NCBI RefSeq assembly: GCF_009827055.1
Contig: NZ_WUMK01000013.1
Span: forward strand, 1-64,000
DNA: 64,000 nucleotides
Direction: 5' to 3'
Origin: Shinella kummerowiae
GTDB lineage: Bacteria > Pseudomonadota > Alphaproteobacteria > Rhizobiales > Rhizobiaceae
Shown: piece after piece, positions 1-8,599 of the stretch
How the letters are laid out: the number at the start of each line of letters is the position of its first letter
Numbering within the stretch: the stretch's first letter is position 1
Translations under genes and position numbers: made by a program
Notes under the pieces: model-generated
What the model was told of the DNA's origin: nothing
Database searches by the model: none
What the model saw: only the letters and a program-made list of their open reading frames with translations

Positions 1-99
1 CGTCTGAGGCAAGACTGCCTGAAATTCGATATCGACAGTTGCAATTGCCTGGATATTTTGAGAAGTGACGGGGTAAATGACCATTTGGTGAGGGATGCA

Positions 100-1197
100 A
101 TGCACGATGATCAGTCTTTGAAGCCGGTCTTGCACTCGGCCGAGTCGCTTCTGATGAAACCGAATGCAAGCATCTTGGACGCCATCCGCGTCATCGATGC
201 GGGAACGCAGCAGATTGCTATAGCCGTCGCAGAAGATGGGCGTCTCTTGGGCGTCGTGACCGATGGCGATATCCGAAGGGCAATCTTGCGGGGTATCGAC
301 CTTTCAGAAAAGGTATCTCAGATACTCAACAACAAGCCGACCATATGTAAACTCGCGGCAACTAGAGAACAGCTTGCCAGAACCCTGTTGAGCCAGCAGC
401 GTATTACGCGCCTGCCCGTTGTCGATAATGACGGATTTGTGGTTGGGCTGTATCGGACTGAAGACCTTGTTGCCAACCCGCTAAGCCACGAATTCCCGGT
501 TGTCTTGATGGCCGGTGGGCTTGGAACCCGTCTGCGCCCGTTTACCGACACCATGCCCAAGCCGATGATTGATGTCGGTGGGCAGCCTATCCTCGAACAC
601 ATCATCCAAAGGTTTGTCAGCCAAGGGTTCAAGCGCTTTTATATTTCCGTCAATTATCTTTCCCACGTGATTAAGGACCATTTCGGTGACGGCAACGCAT
701 TCGGCGCGGAGATCGTCTACCTCGAGGAAACGGAGCGTCTTGGCACTGCTGGCAGCCTTCGCCTACTGCCAAGGGATTTCGACGGGCCGTTTTTCGTCAT
801 GAACGGAGATCTGTTAACGGCCGCGAATTTCGGAGCCATCGCGAACTACCATCTGGAAGCCGGCGTCGATGCGACGATGTGCCTGCGTGAATACACTGTA
901 CAAGTGCCCTACGGAGTAGTAGAGCAAGCCGGTGGGCGCTTTGTCGGGATCGAGGAAAAGCCGATGCATCGCCACTATGTGAACAGCGGCATCTATGTGC
1001 TAGATACAGCGATAATAGACTTGCTGCCGGACAGCGGCTACTTCGACATGCCTTCACTTTTCGGCACCCTCATGCAGAAGGATCCAAGCTCCGCTGCCGT
1101 ATTCCCTTTGCGGGAGTACTGGTGCGACATTGGCCAAGTTTCCGATCTGGAGCGCGCACGACGGGAAATTGCCAAAATTTCCGATTATAAAAGCTGA
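100..1197 (+). CDS. ptmE: CBS-domain sugar-phosphate nucleotidyltransferase, PtmE-like (GDP-glucosamine formation)
   Basis: An N-terminal CBS pair (about residues 10-120, with GVVTDGDIRRAIL) is followed by a GT-A nucleotidyltransferase domain with the signature MAGGLGTRLRPFTDTMPKPM and later VMNGDLL. This two-part layout is that of Campylobacter PtmE, which transfers GMP to glucosamine-1-phosphate in legionaminic acid synthesis. The GDP preference here is inferred from the neighbouring leg genes; other NDP-sugars remain possible. I start at the ATG at 100 (365 aa), preceded by GAGGGA. An in-frame TTG at 58 would add 14 residues with no homology appeal. It is the first gene of the island and is separated from the next by 119 bp without an obvious terminator. 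Confidence 0.8.
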   Translation: MHDDQSLKPVLHSAESLLMKPNASILDAIRVIDAGTQQIAIAVAEDGRLLGVVTDGDIRRAILRGIDLSEKVSQILNNKPTICKLAATREQLARTLLSQQRITRLPVVDNDGFVVGLYRTEDLVANPLSHEFPVVLMAGGLGTRLRPFTDTMPKPMIDVGGQPILEHIIQRFVSQGFKRFYISVNYLSHVIKDHFGDGNAFGAEIVYLEETERLGTAGSLRLLPRDFDGPFFVMNGDLLTAANFGAIANYHLEAGVDATMCLREYTVQVPYGVVEQAGGRFVGIEEKPMHRHYVNSGIYVLDTAIIDLLPDSGYFDMPSLFGTLMQKDPSSAAVFPLREYWCDIGQVSDLERARREIAKISDYKS

Positions 1198-1316
1198 ATG
1201 GCGGTCAGGGCGCGGCCAGTACTGCTATGCAGATAGTTAAATCTGACTGTATTCCGGTTGCGGGTTCAGCATCAACTTGAACCGCAGCGCGACTACATGG
1301 GAAAAGGTGCCAGAAT

Positions 1317-3935
1317 TTGAAATCAATAGTTGCTCATCTGGGTAGATTTGAACGACGCTTCTCCCAGTCGACTCTGGCTATCATACTTACCTTGCTTGGT
1401 GCAAGGGCAGCCGAACAATACCTCAGCCATTCGCCAATCGTTCGCCGGACTCAAGCCCGCATTCTCTGGCTCCACAAGCGTATTTTGTTGCGCAAGGGAC
1501 GGGATGCGGCGGATAGGTTTGCGATCGACTATCTCTCCGCTCGGCCAAGAGTTCAGGATTACAGCACCATTTTGGTGGGAACTGGGGAAGCCTCCCTGAC
1601 CACCGATAGACTCACGGCATCTCTGCCGGCGATCACGACAGTCGCCAGAAAAAGCGCCGCTACATATATAGCGTTAATTTCAACCCTCCTTGAGCGCGGC
1701 GAAATCGAGCTCGTATCCGAGCAAATAAATGACGCGCCCAGCAATTCGTCCGCGGCCTGGCATTCGTTGCTTATGTCGCTCACCCCCCAACCTTTATTTG
1801 GGACCGAGGCCAGCGACGGCGACGTGGTGACCGCGAAGAATCTGCAACCGCCCCCGTGCAAGAGCCGGCTGATCATTATGGACGAGGAGCTGTCGCCGGC
1901 TACCATCAGAAGCCTTGCAGACGGGGCCGAAAAAGTCACACTCCTGCAATACAGGGATCTTTATGGGCGAATCGATCTCAACGCCATTCAGACCGAGTTG
2001 CCAGACTGCGAGATATCGATCGAGCATGCACGCTCCCGGGTGGACCGCTTCCACCAACGATATTTCGAATTGCATCAAAAGACGCTTAATGCGGCGGAAA
2101 CACTGAGCCGAAGCTTTATCCAGAAAACACCCTGGCTTAGAGAGCTTGTTCCCGGCCTGAAGGATCTTGACAAAGACCTGACACTCGAACTCGCCGACAA
2201 GCTGTTTTTCAAGGCATTGCGCCTGGAAGGGGTGCATCGGGCGGTGCTCGATCCGTCGTTCGACAGCGTTATTGTTTCTTTCGGCGATGGATTTGAACTG
2301 TATCGCTTGTTCTATTCTGACCCAGCACTCTGGCAAGATCCGCGCATCAAAGGCTGCTGCCGCTCGAAAAAGATCAAGACTGTAAGAAAGTTCGCCTCGC
2401 GCATTTCCGGAATGCAACACCGAGCGATCGTTGGAAGTACGGCACCGATACTTGGGCATATCGCATCGCTGAAGGAAAACGGGCAGACAACTGCCAGCCA
2501 ATTTCCACCGGAAGACGTGGCCCGCTACCTGAAATCTGCAAGCAAAATCCCAAGCGCAACGAGATCGAGCCATCTGCCGGACCACCAGACCATAGCATTC
2601 GTCGCCCAGGAGGGCCGCGCCTATGGTTCTACAGCCGTTCAACTGGCCACTCATCTCCACGCGAAATATAATGTAGACATCATCCTCACGCTTGGTAGCG
2701 GAAACAGGCTTCAAAAATCCGTGTCTTCTGCGCAGGAAGACCCTTACTTGCCAATCCAGGCGAGAGGTCGTCAGCCGAGTTATTTAAAGTTCGCGGCCCC
2801 TGCCCCTAGCCAGGCAGCAACTGGAGTTTTCTCTCGCCAATTTAATGTAACCTTGCAGGACACGATCACGACGCTGCTTTGGGCCAACCAGCAAGATCTT
2901 GCCGTGTATTCAGCGCTAGATTTCTTGCTGACATCCGGTTTGCCAGAGGCCATTTTGAGCGTATTGGCCAATGCGCGTGCTGTCGCTGCCCTGCTGGAGC
3001 GGGAAAAATACGCAGCAATTGCTATATCACCGATACGAACCCCACGTAATGCCCAGTTCACGACGCTTGCACGCGAAGCTGGAATACCCTCGATCGCCGT
3101 GGAACCGCATTGCCTGAATGCAGCCTATTGCCGCTACGGCACGGTCCTCAGTGACTATGCCGCCGTCTATTCCGACTATTATTCCGAAGAATACGATCGC
3201 CACTTTGGTATCTCCAAGGCTCGCTGCTACCTATTTGGCTCACCACGAATCCTGCGACCGATCGGCTATGACCCGATCGCCTCTCGCATGAACGCACGTC
3301 GACGCATTGGCCTGCATCAGGGGGATCCGCCAGTGATTGCAGTGCCGACACAGCCCATGCCCACCGATTACATCCTTGGGGTTTGGAGAATGATCATTCG
3401 TGCGGCTAAGTCGCTCGATATGCCGATGCGAATCTTACTTAAAACCCATCCTGAAGAAGGCGCCGGCCACATCAACCGCTACCGTCAGGTAATCGCGGAG
3501 GAAAATGCGATGCATCTTTGCTCCGTAGCCGACGTAGACATAAAGGACCTATTGATGGCTAGTGAGCTCGTGCTTACCGCCTACAGCGTTACGGCTCTGG
3601 AAGCGACCGTGCTTGAACGGAATGTGGCGATCGTCGGAAAGGCTGGGGTTGCCTATCCCACGGAGTACGACAAGATACTGGGCATTCCATTTTGTGACAC
3701 GGAGCAGAAAACGAAGGATACTATCCTGGAGGCCTTGAGCTTGGGCCGGGACGCACGATCCGGGGCGAAGGACTTCATTGCAGCGAATCCGTATCTATTC
3801 AATAATTCATCCTTCGACCGTCTCGCCAGCGCGCTAGAAGACATTATAGCCAAGGGCCCCGACGGCATCCGGCGCCACGAGGATTTGCCCTCATCGCTTT
3901 TCGTAACCGCCCCATTCCAAGAGTATCTGGTATGA
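1317..3935 (+). CDS. Large GT-B-like surface-carbohydrate glycosyltransferase candidate
   Basis: An 872-aa protein that I do not recognise by name. The C-terminal third looks like a GT-B fold of the capsule or CDP-glycerol-transferase class: a LLKTHPEE element near residue 720, then ASELVLTAYSVTALEATVL, the usual nucleotide-sugar-binding helix region, and a final helical stretch. The first 400 residues carry no motif I can name and could be a second Rossmann-like domain. No signal peptide or membrane span is evident, so it is probably cytoplasmic or peripheral. The start is TTG at 1317; the ATG at 1297 hits a stop at once. Its last codon overlaps legI (ATGA). By context it may transfer the nonulosonic acid or build its acceptor glycan. 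Confidence 0.5.
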   Translation: MKSIVAHLGRFERRFSQSTLAIILTLLGARAAEQYLSHSPIVRRTQARILWLHKRILLRKGRDAADRFAIDYLSARPRVQDYSTILVGTGEASLTTDRLTASLPAITTVARKSAATYIALISTLLERGEIELVSEQINDAPSNSSAAWHSLLMSLTPQPLFGTEASDGDVVTAKNLQPPPCKSRLIIMDEELSPATIRSLADGAEKVTLLQYRDLYGRIDLNAIQTELPDCEISIEHARSRVDRFHQRYFELHQKTLNAAETLSRSFIQKTPWLRELVPGLKDLDKDLTLELADKLFFKALRLEGVHRAVLDPSFDSVIVSFGDGFELYRLFYSDPALWQDPRIKGCCRSKKIKTVRKFASRISGMQHRAIVGSTAPILGHIASLKENGQTTASQFPPEDVARYLKSASKIPSATRSSHLPDHQTIAFVAQEGRAYGSTAVQLATHLHAKYNVDIILTLGSGNRLQKSVSSAQEDPYLPIQARGRQPSYLKFAAPAPSQAATGVFSRQFNVTLQDTITTLLWANQQDLAVYSALDFLLTSGLPEAILSVLANARAVAALLEREKYAAIAISPIRTPRNAQFTTLAREAGIPSIAVEPHCLNAAYCRYGTVLSDYAAVYSDYYSEEYDRHFGISKARCYLFGSPRILRPIGYDPIASRMNARRRIGLHQGDPPVIAVPTQPMPTDYILGVWRMIIRAAKSLDMPMRILLKTHPEEGAGHINRYRQVIAEENAMHLCSVADVDIKDLLMASELVLTAYSVTALEATVLERNVAIVGKAGVAYPTEYDKILGIPFCDTEQKTKDTILEALSLGRDARSGAKDFIAANPYLFNNSSFDRLASALEDIIAKGPDGIRRHEDLPSSLFVTAPFQEYLV

Positions 3936-4981
3936 ACAAGTCATTTTCGATTGCCGATAGAACTATTGGCCAGCGCCAACCCTGCTTCATCATTGCCGAG
4001 GTTGGCGTTAACCATAATGGCAACCCGGACCTCGCTGCCAAACTGATCAGTGCGGCTCGCCACGCCGGCGCCGACGCGGTGAAGTTCCAGACTTTTAAGG
4101 CCGATCAACTCGTGGTGCGCGCCACTCCAACGGCGGCCTACCAGAAGGCCAATACCAATCTGACCGACCAGCATGCTATGCTCGCCGCGCTGGAACTGAG
4201 CGAGGGTGCACATCTGGCCCTGCTTGAACAATGCCGCGCCGAGGGTATTATCTTTCTCTCTTCGCCGTTCGACTTGGAAAGCATTGACATGCTCGATCGG
4301 CTGGATGTACCGGCCTTTAAGGTTCCGTCACCCGATTGCGTCTCGCAATCCTATCTGTCGCATATGGGCTCGAAGCAGCGCCCCGTCATCCTCTCAACCG
4401 GCATGTGCGACATGGAAGAGGTCGCCTTTGGCGTGAACACTCTTCGCCATTCGGGCAGCCCCGACATAGCACTCCTACACTGCACGAGTTGCTATCCGGC
4501 TCCGCCCGACGAACTCAATCTCCGCGTCATTCCTGCACTCGGCGACGTGACGGGATTGCCGGTCGGCTATTCCGACCACACGGATGGGATCGCGGTTTCG
4601 ATCGCCGCCGTGGCTCTTGGTGCCTGCATCATCGAAAAGCATATGACTCTCGACCGCAATCTCCCTGGCCCGGACCATAAGGCCTCTCTGGAGCCAACCG
4701 AGTTCGCCGCGATGGTTGCGGGAATCCGAACTGTGGAGCAGGCACTCGGAAACTCGATCAAGGCTGCCCAATTGTGCGAAGCCTCGGCCCGGCAACTAGG
4801 CAGGCGCAGCGTGGCCGTCAATCGAGACCTGCCGGCCGGGCACAGGCTCACGCCCAACGACCTCATCCTGCTGCGGCCCGGTACGGGGCTTTCACCGCGC
4901 TTGGAAGGCTTGATGGCCGGCCGCATACTTGGCCGGCCGGTGGCTGCAAATACGCTTTTGGCGATCGAGGATTTAACATGA
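3932..4981 (+). CDS. legI: N,N'-diacetyllegionaminate (sialic-acid family) synthase
   Basis: NeuB-family PEP-condensing enzyme of 349 aa. It joins phosphoenolpyruvate to a 6-deoxy-mannosamine derivative to make the nine-carbon acid. The TIM-barrel part shows IIAEVGVNHNGN at the start, AVKFQTF, FKVPS, LLHCTSCYP, GYSDHT and EKHMTLDRNLPGPDHK, all family hallmarks. A C-terminal antifreeze-like SAF domain follows (about residues 285-345, RSVAVNRDLPAGHRL). Length is normal. The start overlaps the stop of the preceding glycosyltransferase-like gene, and its end overlaps legH, so translation is probably coupled. The choice of legionaminate over sialate or pseudaminate comes from the linked LegB/LegC/LegG set, not from this protein alone. 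Confidence 0.88.
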   Translation: MNKSFSIADRTIGQRQPCFIIAEVGVNHNGNPDLAAKLISAARHAGADAVKFQTFKADQLVVRATPTAAYQKANTNLTDQHAMLAALELSEGAHLALLEQCRAEGIIFLSSPFDLESIDMLDRLDVPAFKVPSPDCVSQSYLSHMGSKQRPVILSTGMCDMEEVAFGVNTLRHSGSPDIALLHCTSCYPAPPDELNLRVIPALGDVTGLPVGYSDHTDGIAVSIAAVALGACIIEKHMTLDRNLPGPDHKASLEPTEFAAMVAGIRTVEQALGNSIKAAQLCEASARQLGRRSVAVNRDLPAGHRLTPNDLILLRPGTGLSPRLEGLMAGRILGRPVAANTLLAIEDLT

Positions 4982-5625
4982 GCTCACCAAACAGTCTGAT
5001 TCTGCTTGGAGCTGGCGGTCACGCCAAGGTCGTTTCTGAGGTCGCACGCTCGGCGGGCTGGCGGATTGCAGGTTTCCTGGCGCCGGAGTGCGGTAGAGGA
5101 GAGCAAAACCTCTGCGCGCCGCTGCTAGGCAATGGCTTGGACCTAACCGCAAACCCTACATGGCTGGAGCAAAACGATCTATTCCCAGCCATCGGCCAAG
5201 GAGAGATTCGCTGGCGGGAGTTTGTGCGCCTCGCCGCCGCCGGAGCACGCGTCCCCTATCTAGTCCACCCGAGCGCACTCGTCTCGCCATCCGCGCAAAT
5301 CGAGGCCGGCGCCGTAGTCATGGCCGGCGCCATCATTCAGGCCAATAGCGTGATAGGTCCCGCCGCTATCATTAACACTGGAGCACAAGTGGATCATGAC
5401 TGTCACATCGGCGCCGGTACTATGATCGCACCGGGCGCGGTCCTATGCGGCGACGTTCATGTTGGAGATCACGCTTTCGTGGGCGCCGGCGCAGTGATTG
5501 TGCCTCGCATTCGCATCGGCAGAGGCGCATTCGTTGGGGCCGGGACAACCGTAGTCAATGACATCATGGACGGCAGCCAGATCAAGGCATCTCGGCGCTC
5601 CCATATCGTTCCGAGACCTGAGTAA
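4978..5625 (+). CDS. legH: Left-handed beta-helix sugar N-acetyltransferase, LegH/PglD type
   Basis: A 215-aa acetyltransferase with the NeuD/PglD layout. An N-terminal Rossmann-like UDP/GDP-sugar-binding half begins LILLGAGGHAKVV, and a hexapeptide-repeat left-handed beta-helix covers roughly residues 90-205 (repeats such as IGAGTMIAPGAVLCGDVHVGD). The conserved catalytic His sits in QVDHDCHIG. In the legionaminate route this enzyme acetylates the 4-amino sugar produced by LegC, using acetyl-CoA. The start ATG at 4978 overlaps legI by 4 bp; longer in-frame extensions upstream lie inside legI and lack a ribosome site. A generic NeuD-type O-acetyltransferase is the main alternative. Confidence 0.82.
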   Translation: MSSPNSLILLGAGGHAKVVSEVARSAGWRIAGFLAPECGRGEQNLCAPLLGNGLDLTANPTWLEQNDLFPAIGQGEIRWREFVRLAAAGARVPYLVHPSALVSPSAQIEAGAVVMAGAIIQANSVIGPAAIINTGAQVDHDCHIGAGTMIAPGAVLCGDVHVGDHAFVGAGAVIVPRIRIGRGAFVGAGTTVVNDIMDGSQIKASRRSHIVPRPE

Positions 5626-5628
5626 GCG

Positions 5629-6570
5629 ATGTTTGAGTTTAGACCTTACCGCAACGGAGATGAGCCAGAGATCACGGCCCTGTTCGAGACTGTCTTTGGG
5701 CAGCCGATGAGCTTGGAATTCTGGCGCTGGCGCTTTCTTGACCATCCCGCGGGCGGTCCTCTCGTCATGTTGGCCTTCGCTGAGGACAAACTCGTCGGGC
5801 ATTACGCAGCAAGCCAAGCTCCCTTATGCATCGGTGGCCAGTACTATCCCGCCGCGCTTTCCATGACAACGATGACTCACCCGAACTGGCGAGGCAAGCG
5901 GCTGTTCGAAAGAACTGCCGAGGCTCTCTACTCGACCCTTCCAGGGCATGGCATACTCGCGGTTTACGGTTTCCCAAATGCTGCGGTGCACGCCCTGCGT
6001 ATTATGCGGGCCGGTTGGCACGACAGCTACGAAGTACCAACGCTCGCGCTCGACATGGCTTCGCTACGTCGTCCTGCCCAACCCGACTCTGCCGTCAAGA
6101 TTGCTGATCGGATTGACGGCCGCTTCGGCCACTTCTTTGCTAAAATCTCCAAGGAGCTGCCAATTGCAGCACACCGGGACAGCCACATCCTTTCCTGGCG
6201 CATCGATCACAATCCCCACAATAGCTACAGACGCTTAGTACTGGAGGAAGGCAATGAGATCGCTGGATATGCAGTGACCAAGTCTTATGGTGTGGATATG
6301 CTTGATCTCGTAGAATTACGTTGTGCCGACGGGGCCGCCGCGCGTGCGCTAATTGGCACCGTGGTGGCGCATGCAGCAACCGAAGGCTGTTCACGCATCT
6401 CCACATGGTGCCTGCCGAACGACCTCCACCGTATGCCGCTGGAAATGGCGGGCTTCAAGGCTTCCGCACCGGTTACCTATTTTGGTGGCAGGACTTTCAC
6501 CGCGCCTCCTGTCGACCTGACGGATGGCCGCCTCTGGCGCCTCTCCATGCTGGATTCCGACCTTTACTGA
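5629..6570 (+). CDS. Two-domain GNAT-like acyltransferase
   Basis: A 313-aa protein that opens with FEFRPYRNGDEPEITALFETVFG and contains MTTMTHPNWRGKRLFERTAEAL, the typical acetyl-CoA-binding V/IxHPxxRGxG/K region of GNAT enzymes, at about residues 80-105. The second half (about 170-300) looks like a second degenerate GNAT fold with WRIDHNPH. It lies three bases after legH and four before legG, squarely inside the operon. It probably adds an acyl group to a nonulosonic-acid intermediate or to the finished sugar, and may work with the PIG-L deacetylase two genes downstream to swap N-acyl groups. The substrate is not visible from sequence. Confidence 0.6.
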   Translation: MFEFRPYRNGDEPEITALFETVFGQPMSLEFWRWRFLDHPAGGPLVMLAFAEDKLVGHYAASQAPLCIGGQYYPAALSMTTMTHPNWRGKRLFERTAEALYSTLPGHGILAVYGFPNAAVHALRIMRAGWHDSYEVPTLALDMASLRRPAQPDSAVKIADRIDGRFGHFFAKISKELPIAAHRDSHILSWRIDHNPHNSYRRLVLEEGNEIAGYAVTKSYGVDMLDLVELRCADGAAARALIGTVVAHAATEGCSRISTWCLPNDLHRMPLEMAGFKASAPVTYFGGRTFTAPPVDLTDGRLWRLSMLDSDLY

Positions 6571-6574
6571 GTAG

Positions 6575-7750
6575 ATGAAAATGAACAGAACTGTCCACTT
6601 CCTAACCGGTATTCGCTCCGAGTACGACATTCTCGCTCCTGTAATCGCTGCTGTGGACGCGCAGCCGGACCTTGATGCCAAGGTCATCGTAACGGGAGCC
6701 CATCTAACCGGCCTGCATGGTCATTCCGTCCGGCAGATCGAAGCAGACGGCTATCATATCGCCGCGCGTATCGAATCTCTGCTGGCCTCCGATGGTCTGG
6801 GTGGACGCGTTAAGGGAATGGCCCTTCAACTGGCGGGGCTATCCGATCTCTTCACCCGCGAGAAACCAGATTTCCTTGTCGTGATGGGAGACCGCGAGGA
6901 GGTCATGACGGGTGCTGTGGCCGCCATCTATCACCACATTCCCATCGTACATATCGGTGGTGGCGATCATGCTGACGACGGCAATGTCGACAATCTGGTA
7001 CGCCACGCGGTATCGAAAATGGCCCATCTGCACATGGCCACTACCGAGTTAAGTGCCCTCCGCCTGCGTGGACTCGGAGAGGAACCTTGGCGTATTCATG
7101 TCACCGGCGCATCCGGTCTCGACCGCATCATGGCGACTCCCAACTTGAGCCGTACCGATCTTGAAAAGGCTCTTGGTGTCGACTGGCATGGTGAACCCTA
7201 TGCGGTGCTACTGTACCACCCAACAATTACCGATTTCGCCGAAGCGAGAGCGCACATGGCGTCGATCACGCGTGTGCTTGAAACGACTGGCCTGAACATC
7301 GCCGTGATGGCGCCCAATTCTGATCCTGGCAACCAAGCGATCACCCTGGAGATCAACGCACTGATCGCCCGTTATCCCAAGGCAAAAGCATTCACCTTCC
7401 TCGAACGCACTGTGTTCATCAACATGTTGCGCCACGCGCGTGTCATGGTTGGCAACTCGTCGGCAGGCATCCTTGAAGCGCCAAGTATGGGTCTCCCCGT
7501 GATCAATATTGGCATCCGCCAGAGAGGGCGAGAGCACGGTGATAACGTTATTTTCACCGATTATGATGCTGGAGAAATTGCTGCCGCCGTCAACAAGGCC
7601 ACCACGGACGAAGATTTCCGCACCCTAGTGGCGCAGAGGCGTACGCCGTATGGCGACGGCAAGGCTGGGCAGCGAATTGCCGAGGTCTTGCGAACTGTCG
7701 AACTCGGCCGCAGCCTGCTCGACAAGAAATGGATTCAGGGAGTAAAATGA
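6575..7750 (+). CDS. legG: NDP-sugar hydrolysing 2-epimerase, LegG/NeuC type
   Basis: A 391-aa member of the UDP-GlcNAc 2-epimerase family in its hydrolysing (NeuC/LegG) branch. Visible motifs are TGIRSEYDILAPVI near the N terminus, VVMGDREEVM, PIVHIGGGDHADDGNVDN, and the C-terminal nucleotide site VGNSSAGILEAPSMGLPVINIG followed by RQRGRE. It releases NDP and yields the mannosamine-configured sugar that LegI condenses with PEP. Two in-frame ATGs (6575 and 6581) are close together; either is plausible. The stop overlaps the start of the PIG-L gene. In PtmE-type systems the released nucleotide is GDP; that detail is inferred from the cluster. Confidence 0.85.
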   Translation: MKMNRTVHFLTGIRSEYDILAPVIAAVDAQPDLDAKVIVTGAHLTGLHGHSVRQIEADGYHIAARIESLLASDGLGGRVKGMALQLAGLSDLFTREKPDFLVVMGDREEVMTGAVAAIYHHIPIVHIGGGDHADDGNVDNLVRHAVSKMAHLHMATTELSALRLRGLGEEPWRIHVTGASGLDRIMATPNLSRTDLEKALGVDWHGEPYAVLLYHPTITDFAEARAHMASITRVLETTGLNIAVMAPNSDPGNQAITLEINALIARYPKAKAFTFLERTVFINMLRHARVMVGNSSAGILEAPSMGLPVINIGIRQRGREHGDNVIFTDYDAGEIAAAVNKATTDEDFRTLVAQRRTPYGDGKAGQRIAEVLRTVELGRSLLDKKWIQGVK

Positions 7751-8430
7751 TGCTATTGGAACGCGACGGTGGCCCGATTTTGGTCATTGCCCCTCACCCG
7801 GACGACGAAACGCTCGGTGCAGGAGGCCTGTTGCTGCGTGCCCGCGCTGCGGGCCGTGCGATCCACTGGCTGATCGTCACCGGCATCACGGAGCAGGATT
7901 GGCCGGTCGAGAAGGTAGTGCGCCGTGAGACTGAAATCGACACAGTCACCAAGGCTTTCGGCTTCGCTGGCGTACACAGGCTGAACCTGCCATCGGCAAA
8001 ACTTGAAACCCTTCCGCTCGGCGAGATAATCGGTAGAATCGGCAAGGTGGTCAATACGATCAAACCGGAGATGATTCTCATTCCTCATCGCGGCGATGCT
8101 CACTCCGACCACCACGTGGTCCATGCGGCAGCAACGGCATGCGCAAAATGGTTCCGCTATCCCTCAGTTCGCTGGACGTTAGTCTACGAGACGCTGTCCG
8201 AGACCGATGCCGGCCTGTTTTCCAGCGATCCGTTCATTCCCAACATCTTCGTCGACATCAGCGAGCACCTGGAGGAAAAGTTGCACATTACGACGATGTT
8301 CAACGACGAGATCGGCGAGTTCCCCTTCCCTCGCAGCCTTGATGCCATCCGCGCCCTAGCGATGACGCGGGGAGCGGCTTCGGGAACCCGTGCCGCAGAG
8401 GCCTTTATCTTGCTTCGAGGAAGCTTTTGA
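7747..8430 (+). CDS. PIG-L/LmbE family deacetylase
   Basis: A 227-aa zinc-dependent N-deacetylase. The family signature appears at the start as IAPHPDDETLGAGG, with the second metal-site motif HRGDAHSDHHVVH around residues 120-132. Such enzymes remove N-acetyl groups from GlcNAc-like sugars. The ATG at 7747 overlaps the stop of legG. PIG-L proteins occur in many nonulosonic-acid loci but are not part of the standard legionaminate route, so it may create a free amine for re-acylation by the GNAT at 5629-6570. The following 169 bp before the next gene carry no clear terminator. Confidence 0.75.
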   Translation: MMLLERDGGPILVIAPHPDDETLGAGGLLLRARAAGRAIHWLIVTGITEQDWPVEKVVRRETEIDTVTKAFGFAGVHRLNLPSAKLETLPLGEIIGRIGKVVNTIKPEMILIPHRGDAHSDHHVVHAAATACAKWFRYPSVRWTLVYETLSETDAGLFSSDPFIPNIFVDISEHLEEKLHITTMFNDEIGEFPFPRSLDAIRALAMTRGAASGTRAAEAFILLRGSF

Positions 8431-8599
8431 GGCGGGCAATCGTTGAGGCCACCTCAATCTGCACGCCTCCTGAGTCTTGCTACTTCGTGATGAGTCCACT
8501 AGGTATCGGCGCGCCGAGAGGATGCCCAACTGGCCTGAGCGGATATTTGCCACAAGCGAAGCCGCAAACTCTGTTTAGGCAAAAGGATTTCTGGACACC

